Below, one piece after another: positions 41,671-50,373 of a DNA stretch of 64,000 nt. Made by a program: the position numbers and the translations under genes. Origin of the DNA: an uncultured Prevotellaceae bacterium (GTDB taxonomy: Bacteria; Bacteroidota; Bacteroidia; Bacteroidales; Bacteroidaceae); the NCBI GenBank assembly GCA_902792635.1, contig CADBAG010000005.1, forward strand, positions 1,255 to 65,254, read 5' to 3'. How positions within the stretch are numbered: position 1 is the stretch's first letter; every line of letters starts with the position of its first letter. A model generated the notes under the pieces. It was not told the origin of the DNA. It did not search any database and saw nothing but the letters and a program-made list of their open reading frames with translations.

Positions 41671-42543
41671 ATGAGTACATTCTTTCCTGAATCCGAGCTT
41701 GTCATCAATGGTGACGGCTCCATATTCCATCTCCACCTCAAACCCGAGCAACTCGCCGATAAGGTTATCCTCGTCGGTGATCCAGGGCGTGTGAACCTCG
41801 TTGCCTCACATTTCGACAGTAAGGAGTGCGAGACGAGCAACCGTGAGTTCCATACGATCACCGGACTGTACAAAGGCAAGCGCATCACGGCACTTAGCAC
41901 CGGCATCGGCTGCGACAATATCGATATCGTGATGAACGAGCTCGACGCCTTGTCGAATATCGATTTCAAGACGCGGACAGAGAAGCCTGAGCATCGCACC
42001 CTCACCCTCGTGCGTGTGGGTACCTGTGGCGGCCTACAGCCGAACACGCCGACCGGCACGTATATCGCCAGCGTGAAGAGCATTGGCTTCGACGGATTGC
42101 TTAACTTCTATGCAGGCCGCGACGAGGCCTCCGACTTGCAGCTTGAGGCTGCGTTCAAGAAACATGTAGGTTGGAACCTGAAGATGGGTAACCCTTACGT
42201 CGCTTCGGCTGATACGGTCCTTATCGACCGTATAGCAGGCGATGACATGGTACGAGGCATCACGATTGCCTGTGGTGGATTCTTTGGGCCTCAGGGACGT
42301 CGTTTACGCTTGCCTTTGATGGATCCCAATCTCAACGAGAAAATCGAGAGCTTCGAATATGATGGTATGCGCGTCAACAACTTCGAGATGGAGTCGTCTG
42401 CACTCGCCGGCCTGTCAACACTCATGGGGCACCATGCCATGACCTGCTGCATGGTGATCGCCAACCGCAGAGCCAAGAAGATGGAAACTGATTATAAAGG
42501 AGACATCGACGGACTCATCACAAGAGTGCTTGAAAGAATCTAA
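41671..42543 (+). CDS. udp: uridine phosphorylase-type nucleoside phosphorylase
   Basis: A 290-residue enzyme of the NP-I family. The phosphate-binding VILVGDPGRVNLVAS, the RVGTCGG loop and the nucleoside-binding NNFEMESSALAG segment are all present. It cleaves uridine (possibly other nucleosides) to base and ribose-1-phosphate. It is somewhat longer than E. coli Udp (253 residues). The gene ends 2 bases before a strong bidirectional terminator. Confidence 0.9.
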   Translation: MSTFFPESELVINGDGSIFHLHLKPEQLADKVILVGDPGRVNLVASHFDSKECETSNREFHTITGLYKGKRITALSTGIGCDNIDIVMNELDALSNIDFKTRTEKPEHRTLTLVRVGTCGGLQPNTPTGTYIASVKSIGFDGLLNFYAGRDEASDLQLEAAFKKHVGWNLKMGNPYVASADTVLIDRIAGDDMVRGITIACGGFFGPQGRRLRLPLMDPNLNEKIESFEYDGMRVNNFEMESSALAGLSTLMGHHAMTCCMVIANRRAKKMETDYKGDIDGLITRVLERI

Positions 42544-42545
42544 TC

Positions 42546-42581
42546 AAAAAAGCCATTCACCGAAAGATGAATGGCTTTTTT
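42546..42581. terminator. bidirectional terminator between udp and tRNA-Asp
   Basis: A-run and T-run flank a perfect stem: AAAAAAGCCATTCA (42546-42559) with TGAATGGCTTTTTT (42568-42581). It can stop udp transcription from the left and the tRNA transcript from the right. Confidence 0.9.
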
Positions 42582-42582
42582 G

Positions 42583-42656
42583 CGGTGCGTACGAGACTCG
42601 GACTCGTGACCTCCTGCGTGACAGGCAGGCATTCTAACCAACTGAACTAACGCACC
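42583..42656 (-). tRNA. tRNA-Asp(GTC)
   Basis: 74 nt on the minus strand. Acceptor GGTGCGT/ACGCACC with discriminator G, anticodon loop CTGTCAC (anticodon GTC), T-arm ACGAG/CTCGT. CCA is not encoded. It is identical to the copy at 42685-42758. Confidence 0.97.
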
Positions 42657-42684
42657 AAAGATATTGTGCAATGTTGAAAAGAAG

Positions 42685-42758
42685 CGGTGCGTACGAGACT
42701 CGGACTCGTGACCTCCTGCGTGACAGGCAGGCATTCTAACCAACTGAACTAACGCACC
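42685..42758 (-). tRNA. tRNA-Asp(GTC), second identical copy
   Basis: 74 nt, same sequence as the gene at 42583-42656, separated by 28 bases. This copy is nearer the promoter at 42788-42819, so both are probably made from one precursor. Confidence 0.97.
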
Positions 42759-42787
42759 TTGTTGGCTTCATTTCTGATTTGCGTGTG

Positions 42788-42819
42788 CAAAGGTAGACAT
42801 ATTTTTTTACTCCACCAAA
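42788..42819 (-). promoter_or_regulatory. promoter of the tRNA-Asp pair
   Basis: On the minus strand TTTG (42819-42816), 20 bases, TACCTTTG (42795-42788). The -33 element lies inside the last codons of the GNAT gene. Confidence 0.75.
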
Positions 42820-43355
42820 TTTTTCTCAATCTTTTTGCAAAAAAAATGCATCAGATAGACATTTCGGTACTTATCACCATCAAAAAGCCAGTCCTGGAGC
42901 TCGGCATCACGCTTAAATCCCACATCTTCGAAGAGTCTGACACACCATGGGTTATCAACGCTCACCAAGACGTAAAGTTGATGGATATGAAGCACTGAAT
43001 GCGCATAATCCAGCATTTTCAACATTGCAGCCTTGCCGTAGCCTTGGTCACGGTACTGTTGCCTTACAACAATGCCCACCTCTGCGCGTTGATGCTGAGG
43101 ATTGAAATTGCAAAGGTCTATAATACCGATAAACAACTGCTCCTCATTCGTGATGATAAGCCGCAGTTGTTTGTCGGTATAGATATCTCCCGTCGCATTC
43201 GCTATATATTCGTGCAGAGCAAAGCGAGAATAGGGCATATTCGTGTTGCCCACTTTCCATATATCCCGATCATTCTCGATTACATACATGAAATCGAGAT
43301 CCTCGGGCTCAACAGCTCTAAGAATGACAGAAGGTAAATGCTTATCTGAGTTCAT
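42807..43355 (-). CDS. GNAT N-acetyltransferase
   Basis: 182 residues with the RimJ/SpeG-type layout: LRAVEPEDLDFMYVIEND at the start, the acetyl-CoA loop VRQQYRDQGYGKAAMLKML, and the family strand LYVLVSVDNPWCVRLFEDVGF. Polyamine and ribosomal-protein acetyltransferases share this pattern; the substrate cannot be read from sequence. The ATG overlaps the GT2 stop by 4 bases (ATGA), so it is translated with the glycosyltransferase. Confidence 0.85.
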   Translation of the reverse strand: MNSDKHLPSVILRAVEPEDLDFMYVIENDRDIWKVGNTNMPYSRFALHEYIANATGDIYTDKQLRLIITNEEQLFIGIIDLCNFNPQHQRAEVGIVVRQQYRDQGYGKAAMLKMLDYAHSVLHIHQLYVLVSVDNPWCVRLFEDVGFKRDAELQDWLFDGDKYRNVYLMHFFCKKIEKNLVE

Positions 43356-44533
43356 TTTGCTTTTATTATTTCCTGCTCGGTAATGATCATGTTCTCCTCC
43401 GGATAATAGACCGCCATCGATACTTTATCAGCAAAGTGATCATGCATCGCCGAGAACATCTCCGCGTAGGAGAAAGCCGTAGCATCAAAGACCATATATA
43501 CCTGTTTACCTTGCCACGAGACCTTGTTGCCTAACGCCAAGGCGTTGGCATCATGATATTCGGCCCACAATCCCTTCTCTAAGGCTAACGCCTGGCAGCG
43601 TTTAACATGATCCGGCCTGACATGAAAGACATAGAAAGCGTCCGTAACCTTTCTGTCGACCAGTCCCATGCTCTTACGCGCTTTCTTGAAAGCCACCGAG
43701 CACAGCGCCATCCAAGCCATGCCATTGACGGAAAAACGCAGCAACGGCAGCAACCATCGATACGGCTCCTTGTAATGCTTATAACAAAAGATGAGCATGG
43801 CTTCATAGAAGACATGAACATAGCGGAAGCTCGACTTCTGCGTCGACTCTCCTTTATAATGAAGAATACGCAGCGGCAGATACCAGTTCTCCCACCCTCC
43901 TTTCAACAGACGATAGCTCAGATCGATATCTTCACCATACATGAAGAAGTCCTCATCAAGAAGGCCAACAGCCTCTAAGGCTTCGCGTCTAAGCAAAAAG
44001 AAAGCACCACTCACCGTTTCTATTTTTCCAGGCTCATCCCACGGCAACCAACTCATATAGTATCTGCCCATACGATGATTATTAGGGAAACGTGAGCACA
44101 GCCTTGTAAACTTATAGAAAGCTGTCATCGGCGTAGGGATGCCACGCCGCGATTCCTTGGCATCTGTTCCCATGGGGTTCATCATCCTTACCCCACATCC
44201 ACCTGCCTTCGGATGAGTGTCCATAAACTGCAAGGCACGCGAGAGCGTGTCTTCGGCTACTATCGTATCAGGATTGAGAAGGAGCACATATCGGCCTCCA
44301 CTCTGCCGGATAGCACGGTTATTGCCTCTTGCAAAGCCTAAGTTATGGTTGCTGCTGATAAATTTTACTTTAGGAAACAATGGTTGAAGGCTCTCTACCG
44401 TTCCATCATGAGAATGATTGTCAAACACAATCACTTCAGCATCTAACCCCTTGATAGCTTTTTCTACCGAGGTCAGACACTGCCAAAGATAATCCTTAAC
44501 GTTATAGCTTACTATGACAATAGAGAGTTGCAT
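43352..44533 (-). CDS. GT2 family glycosyltransferase
   Basis: A 393-residue GT-A fold enzyme: SIVIVSYNVKDYLWQCLTS, VFDNHSHDGT, NHNLGFARGNN, the metal-binding LLLNPDT (DxD position), and GAFFLLRREALEAVG, FFMYGEDIDLSYRL. This is the rhamnosyltransferase-like branch of GT2. A hydrophobic helix near residues 265-285 may anchor it at the inner membrane. The last 100 residues are an additional domain without a recognised family. The gene begins directly after the small membrane protein gene, with no gap. Confidence 0.88.
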   Translation of the reverse strand: MQLSIVIVSYNVKDYLWQCLTSVEKAIKGLDAEVIVFDNHSHDGTVESLQPLFPKVKFISSNHNLGFARGNNRAIRQSGGRYVLLLNPDTIVAEDTLSRALQFMDTHPKAGGCGVRMMNPMGTDAKESRRGIPTPMTAFYKFTRLCSRFPNNHRMGRYYMSWLPWDEPGKIETVSGAFFLLRREALEAVGLLDEDFFMYGEDIDLSYRLLKGGWENWYLPLRILHYKGESTQKSSFRYVHVFYEAMLIFCYKHYKEPYRWLLPLLRFSVNGMAWMALCSVAFKKARKSMGLVDRKVTDAFYVFHVRPDHVKRCQALALEKGLWAEYHDANALALGNKVSWQGKQVYMVFDATAFSYAEMFSAMHDHFADKVSMAVYYPEENMIITEQEIIKAK

Positions 44534-44989
44534 TTATTTCGTCTCTTGATTGGAGGCTTCATGGGTAGATGTCTCTTGATTGCATCTTGCCTTTGACGGA
44601 TAGACAAAACAAAGGCTCAACAGTCCTATGATGCCCATGTATCCGAAGGCTACATTCATGAACTGATAATAGAGCCAGCAGTTGACGAGCATCGGCAGCG
44701 TGAGCATCAGCAATCGCACACTACCCCACTGACGTAAAGCTAATTCTGCAGAAGATTGAAAAGCACGCTTGATACCTTGGAACTTGAAAAGGCGCAGCGA
44801 TACAGGGATAAGACAGATCGTGATGAGCTCCATGGCTATCGCCACGTAATACTCATTTAACTTATTATCATGCCATCCACCGGAGAGCAGGATATCGTTC
44901 TCGTATAATATAATGATGCAGAGACAGACGAGAATCGGAATCCAAAATTCCAATAACAACAGTCTGCGAGGATTATTTTTCATATTCAT
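44534..44989 (-). CDS. small integral membrane protein
   Basis: 151 residues with four predicted membrane segments (about 12-28, 48-66, 93-108, 117-131) and a polar C-terminal tail (NQETSTHEASNQETK). Family not recognised. It is immediately after recR (no gap) and immediately before GT2 (no gap). A link to envelope glycan assembly is suggested by GT2 alone. Confidence 0.75.
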   Translation of the reverse strand: MNMKNNPRRLLLLEFWIPILVCLCIIILYENDILLSGGWHDNKLNEYYVAIAMELITICLIPVSLRLFKFQGIKRAFQSSAELALRQWGSVRLLMLTLPMLVNCWLYYQFMNVAFGYMGIIGLLSLCFVYPSKARCNQETSTHEASNQETK

Positions 44990-45598
44990 TTAGTCCTTTA
45001 TGGGTGTACGGTTGACGATGGACCGGCCTAACGTTACCTCATCGGTATACTCAAGCTCATTGCCCACACTGATTCCGCGGGCTATGACCGTCTGCTTGAC
45101 ATGATAAGGCTGAAGCTGGCGGGAGATATAAAAATTCGTGGTGTCTCCCTCCATGGTCGAACTCAGAGCAAGAATCACCTCATCTATTCCACCTGCTGCA
45201 ACCCGCTGCACAAGAGAGTCAATCTCCAGGTCACCGGGCCCGATGCCATCCATCGGAGAGATGATACCGCCCAAGACATGATACAAGCCATGATAAGCCT
45301 GCGTGTTCTCTATCGCCATCACATCCTGCACATTCTCTACGACGCAGATCGTCGTACGGTCACGCCGGTCGTCCGCACAGATCGGACAGATATCCGTATC
45401 ACTGATATTATGACAAATCTTACAATGCTTGATGTCGTGCCGCATCTTGACAATAGCGTCGGCAAAAGAATCCACAGATGCAACGGGTTGCTTAAGCAAA
45501 TGAAGAGCCAGGCGCAAAGCCGTCTTAGGCCCTACCCCTGGCAGTTTTCCAAGTTCATCCGTAGCACGACTCAGCAGCACAGAAGGGTACTGCTCCAT
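44990..45598 (-). CDS. recR: recombination mediator RecR
   Basis: 202 residues. It has the helix-hairpin-helix [20 protein letters not shown], the zinc finger [16 protein letters not shown] and the Toprim domain ([30 protein letters not shown]). RecR works with RecO/RecF to load RecA on gapped DNA. Length matches the family. The start overlaps the upstream barrel gene's stop by one base (TAATG). Confidence 0.95.
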   Translation of the reverse strand: MEQYPSVLLSRATDELGKLPGVGPKTALRLALHLLKQPVASVDSFADAIVKMRHDIKHCKICHNISDTDICPICADDRRDRTTICVVENVQDVMAIENTQAYHGLYHVLGGIISPMDGIGPGDLEIDSLVQRVAAGGIDEVILALSSTMEGDTTNFYISRQLQPYHVKQTVIARGISVGNELEYTDEVTLGRSIVNRTPIKD

Positions 45599-46092
45599 TA
45601 GTCTTTGCCCAAATAGATGCCAAAGCCGACACGCAGACCGATCGTAGAATAATCGGAATGCTTTTTGAAGCTCTGCTGATAATAGATACTCGGCTCAATA
45701 GTGATCGTACGACTCAAGAAGAAAGCATAACCCACTTCCAGTCCCGGCATGAAGTCGTTGTAGCTACTATTGGCATGGACATATTTCACATTGGCACCAA
45801 GGAAGATGCCGTTCTGCGTGATATAATAACGGCCACCGACACCAGCGTTGAACGTGTTGTCTAAATCCTTACCCGGATGATCAAAGCCTGCCTGCCCATA
45901 GACCAAGAGGTCATCGGCTAAGAAGCGACCAGCCATGGCGTTGACACCAAACTGAGTCTCTTTAGAGCCATTATAACTGAGGTTAAGCCCAGAAAGAGAA
46001 GCACCTATATAGTTTTTGCCTTCTTCAAATTGTGCACTTGCTGTCAACGTGGCAAGGAGAGCGATTGCTAAAGTCAAAATCTTTTTCATCAT
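45598..46092 (-). CDS. small outer-membrane beta-barrel protein
   Basis: 164 residues, signal peptide cut near LTASAQ, then eight or so alternating strands ([69 protein letters not shown]) ending in an aromatic/hydrophobic strand typical of OmpW/OmpX-sized barrels. The role is unknown. It lies 26 bases after cstA and is joined to recR by a one-base overlap. Confidence 0.8.
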   Translation of the reverse strand: MMKKILTLAIALLATLTASAQFEEGKNYIGASLSGLNLSYNGSKETQFGVNAMAGRFLADDLLVYGQAGFDHPGKDLDNTFNAGVGGRYYITQNGIFLGANVKYVHANSSYNDFMPGLEVGYAFFLSRTITIEPSIYYQQSFKKHSDYSTIGLRVGFGIYLGKD

Positions 46093-46118
46093 AACTACTT
46101 AATGGATAAAACGAATTA

Positions 46119-47627
46119 TTATTTATACGCCTTACGATACCACCAGAGGAACCACACGCAAGCAATGACGAGGCTGATAACCGAGCCGCAATAGCTTACC
46201 GTCGTGCTCAGTCCAAGCGCCATCGGTGAGACGAGAAGGAATGTAGAGCACACCACCGTCATGAAGAGAGCGGGAATCAACGTGATGATAAAAGGCTTCT
46301 TTTGTTGAACGAGATAGACCGTGATGGTCCACAACGTGAACACAGCGAGTGTCTGGTTGGACCAGCCGAACCACTGCCAGATAGTATTGAATCCATCGGG
46401 GTTCTCCATCTGCCACACAAGGAGAGCGATAGCAGCCGCGAACATCGGAATAGCGACCAACAGACGCTTGTGCACACCTTTCTGACTGAGGTGAAGAGCA
46501 TCGGCAATGATCAGACGAGCAGAGCGGAACGCCGTATCACCACTCGTGATAGGCGCTGCCACAACACCGAAGATAGCCAAGATTCCTCCAAAGAAGCCGA
46601 GCCATCCCGTGCAGACTTTCTCTACTACATTAGGTGCCGTGAAGTATTGAATAAGATTCTTACCGCCATCCGTCTGAGCCAGGAACTCATTGATGCTGTT
46701 TGCATCCACAACCTGACGCCAGCCGCCATAATAGAAGAAATAGATAGAGACCGTTGCCCAGATGAGTGCCACGATACCTTCGGTGATCATAGCGCCATAG
46801 AACACGGGGCGACCTACCTTCTCACTCCCAAGGCAGCGAGCCATCAACGGGTTCTGTGTGCCATGGAAACCACTGATAGCACCACAGGCAATGGTCAGGA
46901 ACAGACATGGGAAGAGCGGGTTCTTTGCGATATACGACTCCGTGCCGAGCAGCGACTGCGGCTTGTTGAGGTTGCTTGCATCAAGATTGCTCCAAAGCTC
47001 GGGAAGTGCTGGCATCTTGACATAAAGACAGACCATCAGCGCCACTGCCATGAAGAGCATGGCAAAAGCGAAGATAGGATAGATCTTTCCGATAATCTTA
47101 TCGATAGGAAGAAGCGTAGCCAATACATAATAAGCAAAGATGGCGCACACCCAACCTAAGGTCGTCCAACCAAAGTCCTTCAATACCAAGGCTGGGCTAT
47201 AGACGAACACGACACCTACCATCATCAGAAGGAACACGGAAAAGACGAGCATCACGGCCTTCGTCCGTTTGCCGAGATAAGTACCGACGAGCTCCGGAAG
47301 GTTAGCGCCGTTGTGGCGGACAGAAAGCATGCCCGAGAAATAATCATGGACAGCTCCTGCGAAGATACAGCCGAAGATAATCCACAGATATGCCACGGGG
47401 CCATACCATGCACCCATGATAGCTCCGAAGACAGGTCCAGTGCCGGCGATATTAAGAAACTGTATCATGAACACTTTCCACGTCGGCATGACGATATAAT
47501 CCACTCCATCGGCATTGGCTACAGCAGGAGTAGGACGGTCGTCAGGCTGGAACACACGCTCTACGAACTTACCATAGAGTATGTAACCTAATATCAAAGC
47601 CACAAGGGCTATTGTAAAAGAAATCAT
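46119..47627 (-). CDS. cstA: CstA family carbon-starvation transporter
   Basis: A 502-residue inner-membrane protein with a dozen or so hydrophobic segments. The CstA signatures are FLNIAGTGPVFGAIMGA, GCIFAGAVHDYFSGMLS, GFHGTQNPLMARCLGSE, and VVAAPITSGDTAFRSARL. E. coli CstA and YjiY (BtsT) import peptides or pyruvate; Bacteroidetes members are shorter, as here. It starts 19 bases after dapA in the same direction. Confidence 0.92.
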   Translation of the reverse strand: MISFTIALVALILGYILYGKFVERVFQPDDRPTPAVANADGVDYIVMPTWKVFMIQFLNIAGTGPVFGAIMGAWYGPVAYLWIIFGCIFAGAVHDYFSGMLSVRHNGANLPELVGTYLGKRTKAVMLVFSVFLLMMVGVVFVYSPALVLKDFGWTTLGWVCAIFAYYVLATLLPIDKIIGKIYPIFAFAMLFMAVALMVCLYVKMPALPELWSNLDASNLNKPQSLLGTESYIAKNPLFPCLFLTIACGAISGFHGTQNPLMARCLGSEKVGRPVFYGAMITEGIVALIWATVSIYFFYYGGWRQVVDANSINEFLAQTDGGKNLIQYFTAPNVVEKVCTGWLGFFGGILAIFGVVAAPITSGDTAFRSARLIIADALHLSQKGVHKRLLVAIPMFAAAIALLVWQMENPDGFNTIWQWFGWSNQTLAVFTLWTITVYLVQQKKPFIITLIPALFMTVVCSTFLLVSPMALGLSTTVSYCGSVISLVIACVWFLWWYRKAYK

Positions 47628-47646
47628 TTTTCTTTAACCTCTTATC

Positions 47647-48534
47647 TTAGAATCTCAATTCTTTTAAAATGTCTGCCATCTTCTGTTTGGTCTCAATGTT
47701 CGTAGGAACGAGAGGCAAACGCAGCACGTTCTCTATCATACCCATATCGTTGAGCAGTGCCTTCACACCGGCGGGGTTACCATCAACGAAGAGAAGCTTA
47801 TAAAGTTCGGTGAACATATGATGGATCTTACGGGCTGCCTCGTATTCGCCATTAAACTCCAGGCGGATCATTCTTGAAAACTCCTTCGGCAGGGCATTGC
47901 CGATAACGGAGATGACACCCACAGCACCACTGGCAATCATAGAGAACGTCAGGGCATCGTCACCACTGATCACCTCAAAGTTGCGCGGCTTGTTCTTCAG
48001 AATCTCATCAATCTGTTCCAAGCTACCTGATGCCTCCTTAATACCAACGATATTCGGGAAATCGGTGGCAAGTCTCACCGTCGTTGTCGCCTTCATATTG
48101 ACGCCTGTACGTCCAGGCACATTATACATCACGATAGGCAGCGGAGCCTCCTGGGCAATAGCTTTGAAATGCTGGTAGAGACCTTCCTGAGAAGGTTTGT
48201 TATAGAACGGGCAGATACTCAGGATACCGTCGATGCCATCCCAGTTGGTCGACTTCATCTCATCTATCACGGCACGCGTGTTGTTGCCACCACAATATTT
48301 GAGCAATGGCACACGTCCTTTGTTAACATCCTTGATAACCTCCGTGATCTTGTCTTTCTCATCACGAGTAAGACACGGAGCCTCTGCCGTAGTGGCGAGA
48401 ATGCACAGGAAGTCAGCATTGTTGTTGATCTGGTAGTCTACAAGCTTTGCAAGCGCTTTGTAGTCGACCTCACCTTCCTTTGTGAAAGGTGTAATAAGGG
48501 CGATGCCCAAGCCTCTGAAAATATTTTGTGCCAT
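47647..48534 (-). CDS. dapA: 4-hydroxy-tetrahydrodipicolinate synthase
   Basis: A 295-residue TIM-barrel aldolase that condenses pyruvate with aspartate semialdehyde in lysine and diaminopimelate synthesis. FRGLGIALITPFTKEGEVDYKA is the family N-terminus. VMYNVPGRTGVN carries the catalytic Tyr. The Schiff-base Lys is in IVGIKEASG. ISGDDALTF completes the site. It is first in a long minus-strand cluster and has a consensus promoter. Confidence 0.95.
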   Translation of the reverse strand: MAQNIFRGLGIALITPFTKEGEVDYKALAKLVDYQINNNADFLCILATTAEAPCLTRDEKDKITEVIKDVNKGRVPLLKYCGGNNTRAVIDEMKSTNWDGIDGILSICPFYNKPSQEGLYQHFKAIAQEAPLPIVMYNVPGRTGVNMKATTTVRLATDFPNIVGIKEASGSLEQIDEILKNKPRNFEVISGDDALTFSMIASGAVGVISVIGNALPKEFSRMIRLEFNGEYEAARKIHHMFTELYKLLFVDGNPAGVKALLNDMGMIENVLRLPLVPTNIETKQKMADILKELRF

Positions 48535-48583
48535 ATATATAAAATGTATAAGCGTTTTGACGTGTCTAACGTCAGTTTTGATG

Positions 48584-48614
48584 CAAAGTTACTCGTTTTG
48601 TTTCTAATATCAAA
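48584..48614 (-). promoter_or_regulatory. dapA promoter
   Basis: On the minus strand TTTG (48614-48611), 19 bases, TAACTTTG (48591-48584). The predicted start is near 48578, 44 bases before the dapA ATG. Confidence 0.75.
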
Positions 48615-48623
48615 GAAAAATAG

Positions 48624-49538
48624 CTATTTACTTCCTATAAACAACAAAACCATGGACAAAAGTACGAGAACGAGGTCTACGGCCTTGGCCTTTAGATTGT
48701 GTTCATGGAAGAAGACGGCACCAAAGAGGAAACTCACGATGACACTGCTCCGACGGATCATGGATACAATAGAGATCATTGCCCCCGGCAAGCTCAGCGC
48801 ATAGAAATAAACGAAATCGGCGGCCGAGAGAAAAATACTGATACCCACAATCGTCCAGTTCCAATGAAACTTGTCCTTCGTGCGTCGTGGCAGCCAGATG
48901 ATGAGAAGCATCACCAACATCATAATCGACTGGTAGATATTGTACCACGACTGTACCGCCATACGGTCGAGCCCTACTCCACCATTGGCAGGTGATGCCA
49001 TGAGATACTTATCATACAAGCCACTGACAGCACCTAAGACTGCAGCGAGGACAATACAACCGATCCATTTGTTATGACTGAAGTTGATACCCTCGCGCTT
49101 GCCTGACTTGCTGAGCATAAAGAAAGAGGTCACCGCCACTGCCACACCGGCCCACTGCCAGGCATTAAGGCGTTCACCGAAAACAAGCAAGGCACCGACA
49201 AGCACCATCACCGGGCGTGTAGCATTGATTGGGCCAACAATTGTCAAGGGAAGATGTTTCATGCCGATATATCCAGCAAGCCACGAGGAAAGGACGATGA
49301 CGCTTTTAAGAATAATGTATCGGTGCATCTCCCAGCCACCTTCACCAACATGGAACGTCGAGCCAACAGGAAGTGTCCCCGCAGCCGAGAGGATGATTAA
49401 TGGCAAAAAGATAAGGGAGCAAAAGACGGTATTGAGAAAAAGAACAGGAATGACAGCATTACCCTGTAGCGCTTTCTTCTTAAACGAATCGTAGAAGCCT
49501 AAAAGCGCCGCTGACATAAAGGCTAAAAATAACCACAT
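48624..49538 (-). CDS. EamA/DMT superfamily transporter
   Basis: 304 residues forming ten predicted membrane helices in two EamA repeats (about 1-145 and 155-300): LAFMSAALLGFYDSFKKKAL, GPINATRPVMVLVGALLVFGERL, and the second half YALSLPGAMISIVSMIRRSS. The substrate is unknown. It stops 10 bases upstream of the dapA -33 element, so the dapA promoter is independent of it. Confidence 0.85.
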   Translation of the reverse strand: MWLFLAFMSAALLGFYDSFKKKALQGNAVIPVLFLNTVFCSLIFLPLIILSAAGTLPVGSTFHVGEGGWEMHRYIILKSVIVLSSWLAGYIGMKHLPLTIVGPINATRPVMVLVGALLVFGERLNAWQWAGVAVAVTSFFMLSKSGKREGINFSHNKWIGCIVLAAVLGAVSGLYDKYLMASPANGGVGLDRMAVQSWYNIYQSIMMLVMLLIIWLPRRTKDKFHWNWTIVGISIFLSAADFVYFYALSLPGAMISIVSMIRRSSVIVSFLFGAVFFHEHNLKAKAVDLVLVLLSMVLLFIGSK

Positions 49539-49575
49539 GAAGACTTATGCTATAGAACGAATACAATGATATCTT

Positions 49576-49684
49576 ATTGTTCGGCACGTGCCGAACAATT
49601 GGCCGACACGTGACAACCAATCGGCTGACACGTGACAACCAATCGGCCGACACGTGCCAGCAAATCGGCTGACACGTGCCGGAC
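49576..49684. repeat. perfect 24-bp palindrome plus four 22-bp tandem units, all with CACGTG
   Basis: 49576-49599 is a perfect palindrome centred on CGGCACGTGCCG. Tandem units follow at 49597-49618, 49619-49640, 49641-49662 and 49663-49684, contiguous, differing at a few positions and alternating GGCCGAC with GGCTGAC before ACGTG. Every unit keeps the CACGTG core. It sits between the transporter start and the DUF3127 gene's stop. Confidence 0.9.
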
Positions 49685-49705
49685 AATATTGTTGCGTTTG
49701 ATGGA

Positions 49706-50155
49706 TTAGAACGGCAGGTCGTCAGAGCTGTCGCCACCAAGCGGATCTTGAGCGGCAGTGGGCTGAGCTGTTGCTGCAGGAGCAGCACTCTGTGCCGGAG
49801 CGGCAGGAGCAGCACCGAGCTGACTTGCTGGCTGTGCGGGAGCAGCACCGGTATTCACTGCATTGGGATCAATGTGGTCGCACTGATAGCAACTAATATC
49901 GGTGATATATTTGTCCTGCCAAGGACGAGCATTGATGTCAAGCCATATGTGCACAGTGTCGCCCTGATGAATATTAAACTGCTGAATACGATCAGCACCG
50001 AACACTCTGAACTGGCATGCACGAGGATATTGATCCTTCGTCTGGATAACGAAATCCTGTGACTTCCATGCATTGCCTGTACGCTGGGAGACACCTTCCC
50101 TTGCGGGATATTCCTTGATAATTACTCCCTCTACTTCTATTCCTTGTAAAGCCAT
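49706..50155 (-). CDS. DUF3127 single-stranded-DNA-binding-like protein
   Basis: 149 residues. The first 95 form the DUF3127 OB-like fold (GIEVEGVIIKEYPAREGVSQ, WKSQDFVIQTK, RACQFRVFGADRI). A flexible Ala/Pro/Gln linker follows, then the acidic tip DSSDDLPF. That tip copies the protein-docking end of bacterial SSB, so it probably binds single-stranded DNA and recruits repair proteins. It is divergent from dnaN, which fits a replication role. It is not the standard SSB. Confidence 0.85.
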   Translation of the reverse strand: MALQGIEVEGVIIKEYPAREGVSQRTGNAWKSQDFVIQTKDQYPRACQFRVFGADRIQQFNIHQGDTVHIWLDINARPWQDKYITDISCYQCDHIDPNAVNTGAAPAQPASQLGAAPAAPAQSAAPAATAQPTAAQDPLGGDSSDDLPF

Positions 50156-50310
50156 AATTATGTTTTGTTTATTAGATTGATGTATATTTCATGCAATTAA
50201 TATTATGCGAAATTAAGGAAAAAATCGGTCATAGCAAAGCTTTTGAGCAATTAAAAATAGAAAAAACAAAAAAATAATATTGCAACGGCTACATTTCGTG
50301 GAATAATTCG

Positions 50311-50318
50311 TATCTTTG
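50311..50318 (+). promoter_or_regulatory. dnaN promoter -7 element
   Basis: TATCTTTG, with TTTC about 15 bases further upstream as the nearest -33-like element. It is 55 bases before the dnaN ATG. Confidence 0.55.
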
Positions 50319-50373
50319 TCCGACATAAGTACGTAATTATCTAAATTGATATAATAATAAAACTAAAGATACG

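Noticed and set aside
42583-42758. Assembly duplication of tRNA-Asp
   Set aside because: The spacer between copies (28 bases) differs from both flanks and a single promoter precedes both; tandem identical tRNA genes are common.
49576-49684. CRISPR array
   Set aside because: Units are contiguous with no spacers and no cas genes are present; this is a plain tandem repeat.
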